Shown here piece by piece: positions 15,718 through 24,406 of a stretch of 35,296 nucleotides of DNA. Position numbers and translations under genes: made by a program. The stretch lies in assembly GCA_002476905.1 (NCBI GenBank), contig DLND01000142.1, forward strand, positions 22,133-57,428, in the 5' to 3' direction. The DNA comes from Flavobacteriales bacterium UBA7519 (GTDB lineage Bacteria; Bacteroidota; Bacteroidia; Flavobacteriales; Weeksellaceae). Under the pieces are notes generated by a model that had not been told where the DNA came from, did not search any database, and saw only the letters and a program-made list of their open reading frames with translations. The stretch's first letter is position 1. The number at the start of each line of letters is the position of its first letter.

Positions 15718-17154
15718 CTACAAAACCGTTTCCCCCAAAAGCGTTCCCTGCGTATTCCCATGAACGAAAACTGAAACCAAGTCACCAATTTTCTGTCCTT
15801 CCTTCATATCAAAAACGCAAACGGCATTTTGAGAATTCCTTCCTTTCCATTGGTTTTTGTTCTTCTTGGAAACTCCTTCAATTAATATTTCGTGAACTCT
15901 GCCGACGTAAGATGCCATTCTCTTTCTGGATAATTCGCCTTGTAAAGCGATTACTTCTGCCAAACGTCTTTGTTTAACATCTGCAGGAATATCATCTACC
16001 ATCTTTTTGTGAGCAGGCGTTCCTGGTCTTTCGGAATAAGCAAACATATAGCCGTAATCGTATTCCACTTCTCTCATTAATGACAATGTATCTTGGTGGT
16101 CTTCTTCAGTTTCTGTACAGAAACCGACAATCATATCTTGAGAAAAAGAGATGTCCGGAACGATTTCTTTAGCTTTTCTGATAAGATCCAAATATTCCTG
16201 ACGCGTGTGTTGACGGTTCATCAAGTCAAGGATTCTGTCGCTTCCACTTTGAACAGGCAAGTGAACGTATTTGCAAATATTATTGTGTTTTGCCATCACT
16301 CGGAAAACATCCAAACTCATATCTTGAGGATTGGAAGTAGAGAATCGGATTCTCATATTTGGAACTGCAGTTGCAACCATTTCCATCAATTGAGCGAAAT
16401 TTACAGCTGTCAATTTCTGCATTTCGGTTGCTTTTGCGAAATCCTTTTTTGGACCACCTCCGTACCAAAGGTAAGAATCAACATTTTGACCAAGCAACGT
16501 AATTTCTTTATAACCATTATTCCAAAGGTCAAGACATTCTTCTATGATAGAATGCGGATCACGACTTCTTTCTCTTCCTCTTGTAAAAGGAACAACACAG
16601 AAAGTACACATATTATCGCAACCTCTTGTAATGGTAACAAAAGCTGTAACGCCATTTCCACCAAGACGAACCGGATTGATGTCTGCGTAAGTTTCTTCTT
16701 TTGAAAGGATTACGTTGATAGCATCTCTTCCGTCATCAGTTTCTTTCAAAAGATTGGGTAGGTCTCTGTAAGCATCCGGACCAACCACCAAATCTACCAA
16801 TTGTTCTTCTTCTAAGAATTTGGTTTTCAGTCTCTCAGCCATACAGCCAAGAACACCGACGGTAAGGTTTGGTTTTTCCTTTTTAAGATTTTTGAATTGA
16901 GCGAGACGCATACGAACCGTTTGCTCTGCCTTCTCACGGATAGAACAAGTGTTAAGCAAAATCAAATCTGCTTCTTCCTGCTTCAAAGTCGTGTTGTAAC
17001 CTTGCTCGTTAAGAATAGATGCAACAATCTCAGAATCAGAGAAGTTCATCTGACAGCCGTAACTTTCTAAAAACAGTTTCTTACCATTTTCTGGTCTTTC
17101 TGCAATAGCAAAAGCTTCTCCTTGTTTGGTTTCGTCTATATATTTTTCCTGCAC
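15718..17154 (-). CDS. miaB: tRNA-2-methylthio-N6-dimethylallyladenosine synthase MiaB
   Basis: 478 residues. The N-terminal methylthiotransferase domain has the three cluster cysteines C34 (SYGCQMN), C70 (NTCSIRE) and C104 (VLGCMAERL). The radical-SAM domain carries C179, C183 and C186 ([19 protein letters not shown]). A TRAM domain ends the protein. The enzyme adds the methylthio group to i6A37 of tRNAs reading codons that begin with U, and uses two 4Fe-4S clusters and [12 protein letters not shown] and the order of motifs fit MiaB rather than RimO or MtaB. It leads the minus-strand run that continues into the lipoprotein and TPR genes. Confidence 0.96.
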   Translation of the reverse strand: MQEKYIDETKQGEAFAIAERPENGKKLFLESYGCQMNFSDSEIVASILNEQGYNTTLKQEEADLILLNTCSIREKAEQTVRMRLAQFKNLKKEKPNLTVGVLGCMAERLKTKFLEEEQLVDLVVGPDAYRDLPNLLKETDDGRDAINVILSKEETYADINPVRLGGNGVTAFVTITRGCDNMCTFCVVPFTRGRERSRDPHSIIEECLDLWNNGYKEITLLGQNVDSYLWYGGGPKKDFAKATEMQKLTAVNFAQLMEMVATAVPNMRIRFSTSNPQDMSLDVFRVMAKHNNICKYVHLPVQSGSDRILDLMNRQHTRQEYLDLIRKAKEIVPDISFSQDMIVGFCTETEEDHQDTLSLMREVEYDYGYMFAYSERPGTPAHKKMVDDIPADVKQRRLAEVIALQGELSRKRMASYVGRVHEILIEGVSKKNKNQWKGRNSQNAVCVFDMKEGQKIGDLVSVFVHGNTQGTLLGETVL

Positions 17155-17171
17155 TACATTTATATTTAAAG

Positions 17172-17245
17172 CTCAGTGTTTTAAAAATCCAATGCTGAGT
17201 GAACTTTGAACCTAAAACTTAGAACTGTTTAAGTCTGCAAAGATA
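17172..17245 (-). promoter_or_regulatory. miaB leader: -7 element and hairpin
   Basis: On the minus strand TATCTTTG (17245-17238) matches TAnnTTTG fully, and the predicted start lies near 17231, giving a ~77-base leader. Inside the leader 17172-17180 and 17191-17199 form a 9-bp stem with two G-U pairs and a 10-base loop. No TTG was found at the -33 distance. A regulatory role for the hairpin is unproven. Confidence 0.35.
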
Positions 17246-17411
17246 CAAAATATTGTGACAGAATGGCAGATAATGATCAATCATTAAATAAACTTTTATC
17301 AATCATGTGTGAGAAAACAATAAAATGAATTAGTAGAATTATTATTAATATCAAATGTTCCCTCAGACGTTAAAATATATAGAGAAGTGAATTTATCCCC
17401 TTTTGATTTTG

Positions 17412-17419
17412 TAAATTTG
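17412..17419 (+). promoter_or_regulatory. Promoter-like -7 element for the OsmC-like gene
   Basis: TAAATTTG fits TAnnTTTG and lies 19 bases upstream of the ATG, so the transcript would have a leader of only about 12 bases. A -33 TTG at normal spacing is not evident. Confidence 0.4.
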
Positions 17420-17438
17420 ATTTTAATTTAGATTTAAA

Positions 17439-17861
17439 ATGAAAATTACACTTAATAGAATCAATGATGATTTTTTGTTTGAATGTTCCAACGAGCAAGG
17501 AAATTCTATTTTATTAGACAACACCACTTTGCCTGGAGCAAAAGGTGTTTCACCGATGCAATCTTTGCTAATGGCAGTGGCTGGATGTAGCGGAATTGAT
17601 GTAGTTTCAATCCTGAAAAAGCAGCGCCAAACCATTACCGATTTCAAAGCGGAAGTAGAAGGCGAAAGAGTTCAGGTGGATGAAGCAAAACCTTTCAAAT
17701 CTATCAAAGTGAAATTTTTCCTAGAAGGCGAGATCGACCCGAAAAAAGCTAAAAAAGCTGGAGAATTATCCTTCGAAAAATATTGTTCTGTTTCCAAAAC
17801 CCTGGAACCGAATGTTGAGATTTCTTATGAAGTCAACGTGAATGGAGAATTAATTAAATAA
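17439..17861 (+). CDS. OsmC/Ohr-family protein
   Basis: 140 residues, the normal OsmC length. The family signature is visible: KGVSPMQSLLMAVAGCSGIDVVSIL with C50, and a second cysteine C116 in FEKYCSVSKTL. In the Ohr and OsmC proteins this cysteine pair reduces organic hydroperoxides; the YhfA-type branch, which this resembles by the GCSGIDVV block, is less well understood. It is a small cytoplasmic protein, transcribed alone and divergent from miaB, with a strong terminator behind it. Confidence 0.88.
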   Translation: MKITLNRINDDFLFECSNEQGNSILLDNTTLPGAKGVSPMQSLLMAVAGCSGIDVVSILKKQRQTITDFKAEVEGERVQVDEAKPFKSIKVKFFLEGEIDPKKAKKAGELSFEKYCSVSKTLEPNVEISYEVNVNGELIK

Positions 17862-17865
17862 AAAT

Positions 17866-17898
17866 AAAAACCCGTTAAAGTAATTTCAACGGGTTTTT
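17866..17898. terminator. Bidirectional terminator
   Basis: A perfect 11-bp stem, AAAAACCCGTT (17866-17876) with AACGGGTTTTT (17888-17898), and an 11-base loop lie between the stops of the OsmC-like gene and the convergent glucosidase gene. The A/T flanks provide U-runs on both strands. Confidence 0.88.
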
Positions 17899-17906
17899 GT
17901 TTATAA

Positions 17907-20510
17907 TTAATGCTTCAACCTGGGCTGGATCAACTTCGCCACAGTAGAAGTCCATCCTGTTTGATGAGAAGCGCCAACACCTCGACCATTATCACCGTGG
18001 AAATATTCGAAGAACATAATATAATCTTTGAAATGTGGGTCTTGATTAAACTTCTCAACACCACCGTTGAAAGCTCTGTTTCCATTTTCGTCTTTCAGGA
18101 AAATGTTACAAAGTCTGTCGCTAATGTCTTTTGAAACTTCTTCCAGATTCTTTTGAACACCGCTTCCTTTCGGATATTCAATCGTCAATGCATCGCCAAA
18201 AAAGAAATGGAAGCGCTGTAAACTCTCGACAATCAAAAAGTTAATCGGAAACCAAATAGGACCACGCCAGTTGCTGTTGCCGCCAAACATTCGGCTATCA
18301 CTTTCTGCAGGCGTGTAATAAACAACGTGTTCTTGGCCGTGAACAGTGAATCGGAAAGGATTTTCTTCATAAACTTTAGACATGGCACGGATTCCATAGT
18401 CGCTGAGAAATTCAGATTCATCTACTAATCTTGTTAAAACTTTCGTCAATCTTGTTTTTCTGAGGATACTTAAAAGGTGTTTATTGCCTTCGCCTTCAAC
18501 ATACCATTGGGAAACGAGTTTGGTTAGGTCTTGTTTATTTTTCAGAACCCATTCCATTCTTTTTTTGAATTCCGGAAGTTTTTCCAAAAGACTGTGTTCC
18601 ACAACTTCTACCGCAAACATCGGAATCAATCCAACAATACTTCGAAGTTTCAAACTTACGCTGTCTCCATTGGATAACTGAAGCAAATCATAGAAAAATC
18701 CATCCTCATCATTCCAAAGCCCTTGCTTGCCTTCCCCAATGTTTTCCATTGCTTCGGCGATATAAAGATAATGCTCAAAGAATTTGATCGCCATATCTTC
18801 ATACACTGGATTGTAAGTTGCCAATTCCATAGCAATACGCATCATATTCAGCGCATACATTGCCATCCAGCTCGTTCCGTCGGCTTGTTCCAGATGTTCA
18901 CCTTGATTGAATTCCATATTCCTGTCAAAAGCGCCGATATTATCCAAACCTAGAAATCCGCCTCCAAAAAGGTTATTTCCGTTGTAATCTTTTCGATTAA
19001 CCCACCAAGTGAAATTCAATAATAATTTTTGGAAAACCCTTTCCAAGAAAGCCAAATCTGGTTTTCCATTATTTTTTTCGTCAATTTTGAAAACTCGGAA
19101 AGTTGCCCAAGCGTGAACAGGCGGATTAACATCGTCAAAATTCCATTCGTAAGCCGGAACTTGACCGTTTGGATGCATATACCATTCTTTCGTCAATGTA
19201 ATCAATTGATTTTTTGCGAATTCTGAATCAATTACAGAAAAACTCACACAGTGGAACGCCAAATCCCAAGTCGCATACCAAGGATATTCCCACTTGTCGG
19301 GCATCGAGATAATATCTTTGTTATGAAGATGCTCCCAATTGCTGTTTCGTACAAAACCTTTTCTTTGGATGGGGAAATTCGGGTCGCCTTTCAGCCATTT
19401 TCCGATGTTGTAATGATAGAATTGTTTGTTCCAAAGCAAACCAGCAAATGCCTGTCTTTGAACATTTTTTTCGTCTTCATTTTCAATATCTTTCTGGATG
19501 TTCGCATAAAACTCATCCGCTTCCTGTTTTCTTCTTGAAACAATTTCATCAAAATCCCAAAACGCATCATCCATAATATGAGGCGACAATCGGAATTCGA
19601 AAACCTTGTTGCTGTTCGCTTCTATGATTTCTTCACAATGAAGAGAAGCTTTCGTCCCCGTTTTGGAAGGGTTTACGGTGTCAAGACCTTTCGTAATATA
19701 TTGATTAATTCCGTCTTTGAAAAAACCTTCTGTTTTCGGAAGATTAAATAATCTTGAACGATTCGTTTCATTCTCACAAAACAACGCATCCGCATTTCTG
19801 TTTCGGGAATATAATTTCTTTATACTAAGACTGTTATGATGAACATCTATTTCGCCTTGCTTAGAAAATCCGAGTTGACCTTTGTAATCGTTATAGCCCC
19901 ACATCCAGTTATTTCTGTACCAAACTGTTGGGAGAACAACAATCGGAGCAGGTTGATTACTTCTGTTATGAACATCAATTCTGATTAAAAAATCATCTTC
20001 TCCCGCTTTCGCATACTCAATGAAAATGTCAAAATATTCATCATTGTCAAAGATTCCCGTATCAAATATTTCATATTCAGGGTCTTTGTTGGAGCGTTGC
20101 GCATTCGTATTGATGAGGTCATCGTACGGAAACGCATTGATTGGATATTTGTAAACCATCTTCATATAGCTATGAGACGGCGTATTGTCCAGATAATAAA
20201 AAATCTCCTTGATATCTTCGCCGTGATTTCCCTGATAATTACTCAGTCCGAAAAAACGTTCCTTAACTCTGCAGTCATTTTTATTCCAAAAAGAAAGCGC
20301 AAAACATAATTGCTGTTTCTCATCCGAGATGCCCGCGATGCCTTCCTCTGCCCAGCGGTAAGTCCACGCTTCCGCCATATCGTGACCGGTAAATCCCCAC
20401 GCATCGCCGTTGGTACTGTAATCTTCGCGCACATTTCCCCATTGGCGGTGGCTCACGTATGGTCCCCACTTTTTCCAATTCGGATTTTTTAATTTTTCTT
20501 CTTCATTCAT
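17907..20510 (-). CDS. GH63-like glycoside hydrolase (glucosidase)
   Basis: 867 residues from the ATG at 20510. The protein opens NPNWKKWGPYVSHRQWGNVREDYS, has an N-terminal beta-sandwich, then an (alpha/alpha)6 catalytic domain with WDLAFH, EWNFDDVNPPVHAW and WRGPIWFPINFL, and ends EYFHGDNGRGVGASHQTGW. This last block is a hallmark of GH63-type glucosidases (processing alpha-glucosidase I and bacterial relatives). No signal peptide is present, so it should act in the cytoplasm on alpha-glucosides or mannosylglycerate-like substrates; which one is unknown. An ATG at 20570 would add 20 basic residues (MYNRVAPNKKNNYSRKIIRK) unlike the family, across a perfect palindrome, so I prefer 20510. An SDR dehydrogenase lies upstream on the same strand. 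Confidence 0.88.
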   Translation of the reverse strand: MNEEEKLKNPNWKKWGPYVSHRQWGNVREDYSTNGDAWGFTGHDMAEAWTYRWAEEGIAGISDEKQQLCFALSFWNKNDCRVKERFFGLSNYQGNHGEDIKEIFYYLDNTPSHSYMKMVYKYPINAFPYDDLINTNAQRSNKDPEYEIFDTGIFDNDEYFDIFIEYAKAGEDDFLIRIDVHNRSNQPAPIVVLPTVWYRNNWMWGYNDYKGQLGFSKQGEIDVHHNSLSIKKLYSRNRNADALFCENETNRSRLFNLPKTEGFFKDGINQYITKGLDTVNPSKTGTKASLHCEEIIEANSNKVFEFRLSPHIMDDAFWDFDEIVSRRKQEADEFYANIQKDIENEDEKNVQRQAFAGLLWNKQFYHYNIGKWLKGDPNFPIQRKGFVRNSNWEHLHNKDIISMPDKWEYPWYATWDLAFHCVSFSVIDSEFAKNQLITLTKEWYMHPNGQVPAYEWNFDDVNPPVHAWATFRVFKIDEKNNGKPDLAFLERVFQKLLLNFTWWVNRKDYNGNNLFGGGFLGLDNIGAFDRNMEFNQGEHLEQADGTSWMAMYALNMMRIAMELATYNPVYEDMAIKFFEHYLYIAEAMENIGEGKQGLWNDEDGFFYDLLQLSNGDSVSLKLRSIVGLIPMFAVEVVEHSLLEKLPEFKKRMEWVLKNKQDLTKLVSQWYVEGEGNKHLLSILRKTRLTKVLTRLVDESEFLSDYGIRAMSKVYEENPFRFTVHGQEHVVYYTPAESDSRMFGGNSNWRGPIWFPINFLIVESLQRFHFFFGDALTIEYPKGSGVQKNLEEVSKDISDRLCNIFLKDENGNRAFNGGVEKFNQDPHFKDYIMFFEYFHGDNGRGVGASHQTGWTSTVAKLIQPRLKH

Positions 20511-20528
20511 TTTTCTAATTATTTTTCG

Positions 20529-20542
20529 AGAATAATTATTCT
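20529..20542. promoter_or_regulatory. Perfect 14-bp palindrome upstream of the glucosidase gene
   Basis: AGAATAATTATTCT reads the same on both strands and begins 19 bases ahead of the preferred ATG at 20510. It could be an operator. AT-rich palindromes also occur by chance in this composition, so support is weak. Confidence 0.3.
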
Positions 20543-20584
20543 TTTTATTGGGAGCAACACGGTTGTACATTTGTTAGAACATTA

Positions 20585-20695
20585 CAACCCGCTGTCCACT
20601 ATATCTTTTTTTGCTTAGAGAGATTTGTCATCAAAAGAAAACTTTCTCAAAAGCAAAAAAAGGATGCCGTTCCCATCGGGGCTATGTTGAGGTTT
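20585..20695. repeat. Dispersed repeat, copy A
   Basis: The left end CAACCCGCTGTCC, then CTATATCTTTTTT, and the right end AAAAAAGGATGCCG, then CATCGGGGCTATGTTGAGG, recur almost unchanged at 25622-25742. The ends are GC-rich in a low-GC background and can pair in part (ATC-T-run with A-run-GGAT). The interior of ~40 bases differs between copies and here forms its own hairpin (GCTTAGAGAGA with TTTCTCAAAAGC). It occupies the gap between the dehydrogenase and glucosidase genes. Confidence 0.75.
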
Positions 20696-20756
20696 GTTCC
20701 TTCTTTCAATGAATTAAAAAACCATTAATAATTTATAATTCTTCATTAATAATTAA

Positions 20757-21563
20757 TCACCCATTATCTGCAAAACTCTCCAGACTTGTCATTCCGCCAT
20801 CTACATAGATACTCGCCCCTGTAATATAATCCGAATAATCACTCGCCAAAAATACGGCTAAATTTCCAATGTCTTCCGGTTGCCCGATTCTGTCATACGG
20901 AATCAGCGTCATTAGCGCATCCAGAGATTTTTGATTATCCCAAGCTGATTTGTTAATAGGAGTTTGAATGGCGCCTGGACAAATATTATTCACACGGATT
21001 TTTTGTTTTCCATATTCCTGAGCCAGCGTTTGCATCAACATCCTAAGCGCGCCTTTGCTGGAAGCATAATTAGCGTGTCCAGCCCACGGAATAGTCTCGT
21101 GAACACTACTTACATTGATGATTTTCCCCAACGCCTTAGATTTTTCGGTCATTCCTCGTTTTAGAAATTCTTTTATCGCTTCACGGGAACAAAGAAATTG
21201 CCCTGTCAAATTCACATCAATCACTTTTTGCCATTGAGCAAGAGTCATTTCTACAAAAGGTGCATCTTGTTGCAAACCTGCATTATTAATAAGAATATCA
21301 ACCGTTCCATATTTTTGGATAGTTGTTTGAAACATTCCCAGAACTTGGTCTTCCTTACTCACATCACATTGAATAATAAAACCTTCGCCACCGTTTTCTT
21401 CAATGGTTTTTAGTGTTTCTTCCGCTTCCGGACGAGAATGTTCTGATGAATGATTCACGATGACAATTGCTCCAGATTTTGCCAGACTGATGGCAATTCC
21501 TTTTCCTATTCCGCTGCTAGAACCTGTCACAATAGCAACTTGTTTATTTAGATTAATGTCCAT
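20757..21563 (-). CDS. Short-chain dehydrogenase (glucose 1-dehydrogenase-like)
   Basis: 268 residues, a classical SDR. The cofactor motif TGSSSGIG is at 13-20, NNAG at 93-96, and the catalytic triad is S153 (NVSSVHE), Y166 and K170 (YASSK). It ends with the YITGASIYVDGGMT block. The overall sequence, with NHSSEHSRPEAEETL after the second strand and the HETIPWAGHANYASSKGA segment, resembles Bacillus-type glucose 1-dehydrogenases, which oxidise glucose to gluconolactone with NAD(P). The gene precedes a GH63 glucosidase on the same strand, so release and oxidation of glucose could be linked, but a repeat and 247 bases separate them. Confidence 0.88.
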   Translation of the reverse strand: MDINLNKQVAIVTGSSSGIGKGIAISLAKSGAIVIVNHSSEHSRPEAEETLKTIEENGGEGFIIQCDVSKEDQVLGMFQTTIQKYGTVDILINNAGLQQDAPFVEMTLAQWQKVIDVNLTGQFLCSREAIKEFLKRGMTEKSKALGKIINVSSVHETIPWAGHANYASSKGALRMLMQTLAQEYGKQKIRVNNICPGAIQTPINKSAWDNQKSLDALMTLIPYDRIGQPEDIGNLAVFLASDYSDYITGASIYVDGGMTSLESFADNG

Positions 21564-21673
21564 TTTTCAAATTTTGTGATTTTTTCTAAGCAAATATTAT
21601 ACATAATTGCCATTATAAATATCTTACAATTAATTGTTAACAAAAAATTGATGTAGAGAAATTTTCATACAAT

Positions 21674-21705
21674 TTGGAACTAATGCAATTTCTTGTCTAT
21701 CTTTG
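21674..21705 (+). promoter_or_regulatory. Promoter of the methionine gene run
   Basis: TTG (21674-21676) and TATCTTTG (21698-21705) are separated by 21 bases, a full match to the Bacteroidota pattern TTG-N(17-23)-TAnnTTTG. The start point should be near 21712, giving a ~180-base leader that contains the riboswitch. This explains most of the 328-base gene-free stretch 21564-21891; nothing else was seen on the dehydrogenase side. Confidence 0.75.
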
Positions 21706-21737
21706 CGGTCAGATTTGTTCATTTACATATTGAAAAT

Positions 21738-21838
21738 GTTATCGAGAAAGGTGGAGAGATTAGACTCTGTGAAACCTTGGCAACCCTTCGGAAACGAAGA
21801 AGGTGCTAAATTCTATCCGCAATGGCGGAAAAGATAAC
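21738..21838 (+). promoter_or_regulatory. SAM-I (S-box) riboswitch aptamer
   Basis: The conserved S-box core is easy to read: P1 GTTATC (21738-21743) with GATAAC (21833-21838), GAGAAAGGTGGAGAGA, GTGAAACCTTGGCAACC, a P3 stem CTTCG-GAAA-CGAAG, AGAAGGTGCTAAATTC, and a P4 stem CCGC...GCGG. S-box RNAs bind S-adenosylmethionine and lower expression of methionine genes, which fits the genes that follow (metX-like, hom, metZ-like, metH, metF). There is no strong hairpin plus U-run after the aptamer, so control is probably at translation initiation. Confidence 0.93.
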
Positions 21839-21850
21839 CCAAACCTATTT

Positions 21851-21898
21851 CTACATTTCCCTGTAGCATTTTCAATTTAATCTTATCAAAATTGAAAA
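21851..21898 (+). promoter_or_regulatory. Candidate expression platform with start-codon stem
   Basis: After the aptamer comes a small hairpin (CTACA 21851-21855 with TGTAG 21862-21866). Next, 21869-21878 (TTTTCAATTT) is a perfect 10-bp complement of 21889-21898 (AAATTGAAAA), which contains the TTG start codon at 21892-21894. The same strand, 21867-21876, is also a perfect 10-bp complement of 21729-21738 just ahead of P1. The two pairings exclude each other. No terminator U-run is present. Confidence 0.55.
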
Positions 21899-22839
21899 AC
21901 GAGCTACAACATATCAACCTTAATAACTTCACGACTCAGAACGGAAAAGTTCTCGATATTCCATTATGCTATCAGCTTTTTGGAAAAGAACTGTATTCTG
22001 CTCCGATTGTTTTGATTAACCACGCTTTGACAGGAAACTCAGATGTTGCCGGCGAAAACGGCTGGTGGAAATCTTTGGTTGGAGATGGGAAAATAATTGA
22101 TACCAACCGATTTACAATTATTTCTTTCAATATTCCCGGAAATGGTTTTGACGGGTTTTTCATTGATAATTACGAAGATTTTACAGCTCAGGATATTGCA
22201 TCAATTTTTATTGAAGGGTTGAAAAAACTTAAAATCGAGAAACTTTTCGCTTTAGTTGGCGGTTCTGTTGGTGGTTCTATCGGTTGGGAAATGCTGACTT
22301 TGCAAAATAATTTAGCAGAAAAATTCATCCCGATTGCAACAGATTTCAAAACATCGGATTGGTTACATTCTCAATGTCTGGTTCAGAAATTTCTTTTGGA
22401 ATCGGAAGAAAAACCTCTTGAAAAAGCCAGAGTTCACGCAATGTTATGTTATAGAACGCCTGAATCTCTTAACTTAAGATTCAATAGAGAAATGGATTCT
22501 GAAAAACAAATTTTGAAATCTCACGACTGGCTCAACTTCCACGGAAATCTATTAAACGAAAGATTTAGTTTAAAAGCATACAAACTCGTCAATCATCTTT
22601 TGATGAATATCAGCGGAAAGGAAAATGAGTTGGAAAACATCAATGCAGAAATCCATTTGGTGTCCGTAGATTCAGACCTTTTTTATCCGGCTTTTGAGAT
22701 TAAAAATACTTACCAATTTTTACAAAATAAAAACAAAAACGTTCAGTACCACGAGATTAATTCTATCCACGGGCACGATGCTTTCCTAATGGAATACGAG
22801 CAACTGAACACAATTTTAAAACCAATTTTTTTGAACTGA
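21892..22839 (+). CDS. metX: Homoserine O-acyltransferase-like alpha/beta hydrolase (MetX family)
   Basis: 315 residues, shorter than typical MetX (~350-380). The alpha/beta-hydrolase triad is clear: nucleophile S125 in GGSVGGS, D262 in SVDSDLFYP and H295 in HGHDAFLMEY. NHALTGNSDVAG and GWWKSLVGDGKIIDT match the MetX oxyanion and substrate region. It acylates homoserine with acetyl- or succinyl-CoA, the first committed step of methionine synthesis; the acyl donor cannot be told by eye. No ATG exists upstream in frame back to a stop at 21835-21837; the TTG at 21892 is the only sensible start, and it lies in the candidate riboswitch stem. The stop overlaps the next ATG by one base (TGATG). Confidence 0.85.
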   Translation: MKNELQHINLNNFTTQNGKVLDIPLCYQLFGKELYSAPIVLINHALTGNSDVAGENGWWKSLVGDGKIIDTNRFTIISFNIPGNGFDGFFIDNYEDFTAQDIASIFIEGLKKLKIEKLFALVGGSVGGSIGWEMLTLQNNLAEKFIPIATDFKTSDWLHSQCLVQKFLLESEEKPLEKARVHAMLCYRTPESLNLRFNREMDSEKQILKSHDWLNFHGNLLNERFSLKAYKLVNHLLMNISGKENELENINAEIHLVSVDSDLFYPAFEIKNTYQFLQNKNKNVQYHEINSIHGHDAFLMEYEQLNTILKPIFLN

Positions 22840-24377
22840 TGACAGACAAGAACACAATTAATATTTATAGAAACAAAGCTTTGGTAAATTTCGAAGGAAA
22901 AGATTTTCTTGGGCAAATTGGCGTGGATTCACGTATTTTTCAAGCTTTGAATGGAGGAGGAATCAGCGTTGGAGTAATTTCCCAACAAGCGATTGAAAAC
23001 GGAATTTCTGTTCTTGTTGATGAGAATGATGCTTCTGATGCAGTTGATTTTCTGAACAAAGAATTCGAAAAGGAGAAAGCAAAAGGACACGTAAGCAACA
23101 TCTATAGTGTTGAAAATCTAAGCGTTATCGGATTTGTTTCGGATAATTATAATAAGATTTTGTCTGAACTTCAAAGAAATAAAATTTATCCTTTGTTGCT
23201 GAGTCAAATCGCTTCTGCAGGAAGAGTGAATATTGTCGTAACTGGAAATCAAACCGAAATCACAAAAAATATCATCGAAACAGAAATCTACGGAAAACCA
23301 AAAACGGTTCATCTGGCTTTGATTGGTCACGGAAATGTTGGCGGAACTTTGGTAGAGCAGATTTTGGACTCAGCTTATGATATTCTTAAAAGAAAAAGAG
23401 TGGATTTGAAAATCGTTGCGATTGCAAATTCAAAAAAAATTGCCTTTAACAAAGCAGGTTTCGGAAGCGATTGGAGACAAAAAATCAAATATTCTACAAC
23501 AGACTCAAGTGTAGATTCTTTGGTGGATTTTGCAAAAGAGCATCACTTGGAAAATCTTGTAATGGTGGATAACACGGCAAGCAAAGATTTTGTGAAGCAT
23601 TATCCAACGTTTGTTGACAACGGATTTGATATTGTTGGTTCAAACAAAATCTATAACACGTTACCAATCTCGGAATATCGAAATTTCAGAAAATTATTAG
23701 AAAAAAACAAAAAGAAATATCTCTATGAAACCAATGTTGGTGCAGGTTTACCTTTGATTGATACTATTAAATTATTGCATCTTTCAGGTGAAAATATCAC
23801 AAGAATCAAAGGTGTTTTTTCAGGAACTTTGAGTTATGTTTTCAATAATTTTTCGCTTCGTAACGATAAATTTTCAACGATTATCAACGAAGCTTTGGAA
23901 AAAGGTTTCACAGAACCAGACCCGCGCGAAGATTTATCAGGAAATGATGTTGCAAGAAAGCTCTTGATTTTAGCAAGAGAATTAGATTTGATTAATGAAT
24001 TTGAAGATATCAATATTCAGAATCTTGTTCCAGAAAGTTTGTTGTCAGTTTCTAAAGAAGAATTCCTTTCAAGATTGGAAGAATTAGACGACGAATATCA
24101 AAAAATTAAAGAAAACCAAGAGTCAGGCTACGTTTTAAGATACGTCGGAGATTTGCACGGAAATCTTCAGGAAGAAAAAGGAGAATTGGATGTGAAACTA
24201 ATTTCTGTTCCTGCTAATTCAGCATTAGGACAACTAAAAGGTTCGGATTCTATTTTCGAAATCTACACAGAAAGTTACGGCGAAAATCCAATCGTCATTA
24301 TGGGAGCCGGAGCTGGAGCTAAAGTGACTGCCAGAGGTGTTTTTGGAGATATTTTAAGATTAAGTGAAACTAAGTAA
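22839..24377 (+). CDS. hom: Homoserine dehydrogenase with N-terminal ACT region (kinase-less ThrA-like)
   Basis: 512 residues. The N-terminal ~150 (GQIGVDSRIFQALNGGGISVGVISQ, then NLSVIGFVSDNYNKIL) are the paired ACT region that links kinase and dehydrogenase in bifunctional ThrA. Residues ~157 onward are the dehydrogenase: NAD(P)-site GHGNVG (163-168), GSNKIYN, GVFSGTLSYVFN, and the signature EPDPREDLSGNDVARKLLILA. The aspartokinase catalytic domain is absent, and the upstream gene occupies its place, so this is an ACT-Hom enzyme rather than a full ThrA. It converts aspartate semialdehyde to homoserine, feeding the MetX-like enzyme with which it is translationally coupled. ACT domains suggest allosteric control by an amino acid. 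Confidence 0.92.
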   Translation: MTDKNTINIYRNKALVNFEGKDFLGQIGVDSRIFQALNGGGISVGVISQQAIENGISVLVDENDASDAVDFLNKEFEKEKAKGHVSNIYSVENLSVIGFVSDNYNKILSELQRNKIYPLLLSQIASAGRVNIVVTGNQTEITKNIIETEIYGKPKTVHLALIGHGNVGGTLVEQILDSAYDILKRKRVDLKIVAIANSKKIAFNKAGFGSDWRQKIKYSTTDSSVDSLVDFAKEHHLENLVMVDNTASKDFVKHYPTFVDNGFDIVGSNKIYNTLPISEYRNFRKLLEKNKKKYLYETNVGAGLPLIDTIKLLHLSGENITRIKGVFSGTLSYVFNNFSLRNDKFSTIINEALEKGFTEPDPREDLSGNDVARKLLILARELDLINEFEDINIQNLVPESLLSVSKEEFLSRLEELDDEYQKIKENQESGYVLRYVGDLHGNLQEEKGELDVKLISVPANSALGQLKGSDSIFEIYTESYGENPIVIMGAGAGAKVTARGVFGDILRLSETK

Positions 24378-24406
24378 ATTTTGTACAAAGTACTAATGAT
24401 AATAAT

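Noticed and set aside
16093..16704. 203-codon plus-strand frame
   Set aside because: Antisense to the radical-SAM domain of miaB, which is clearly the coding strand.
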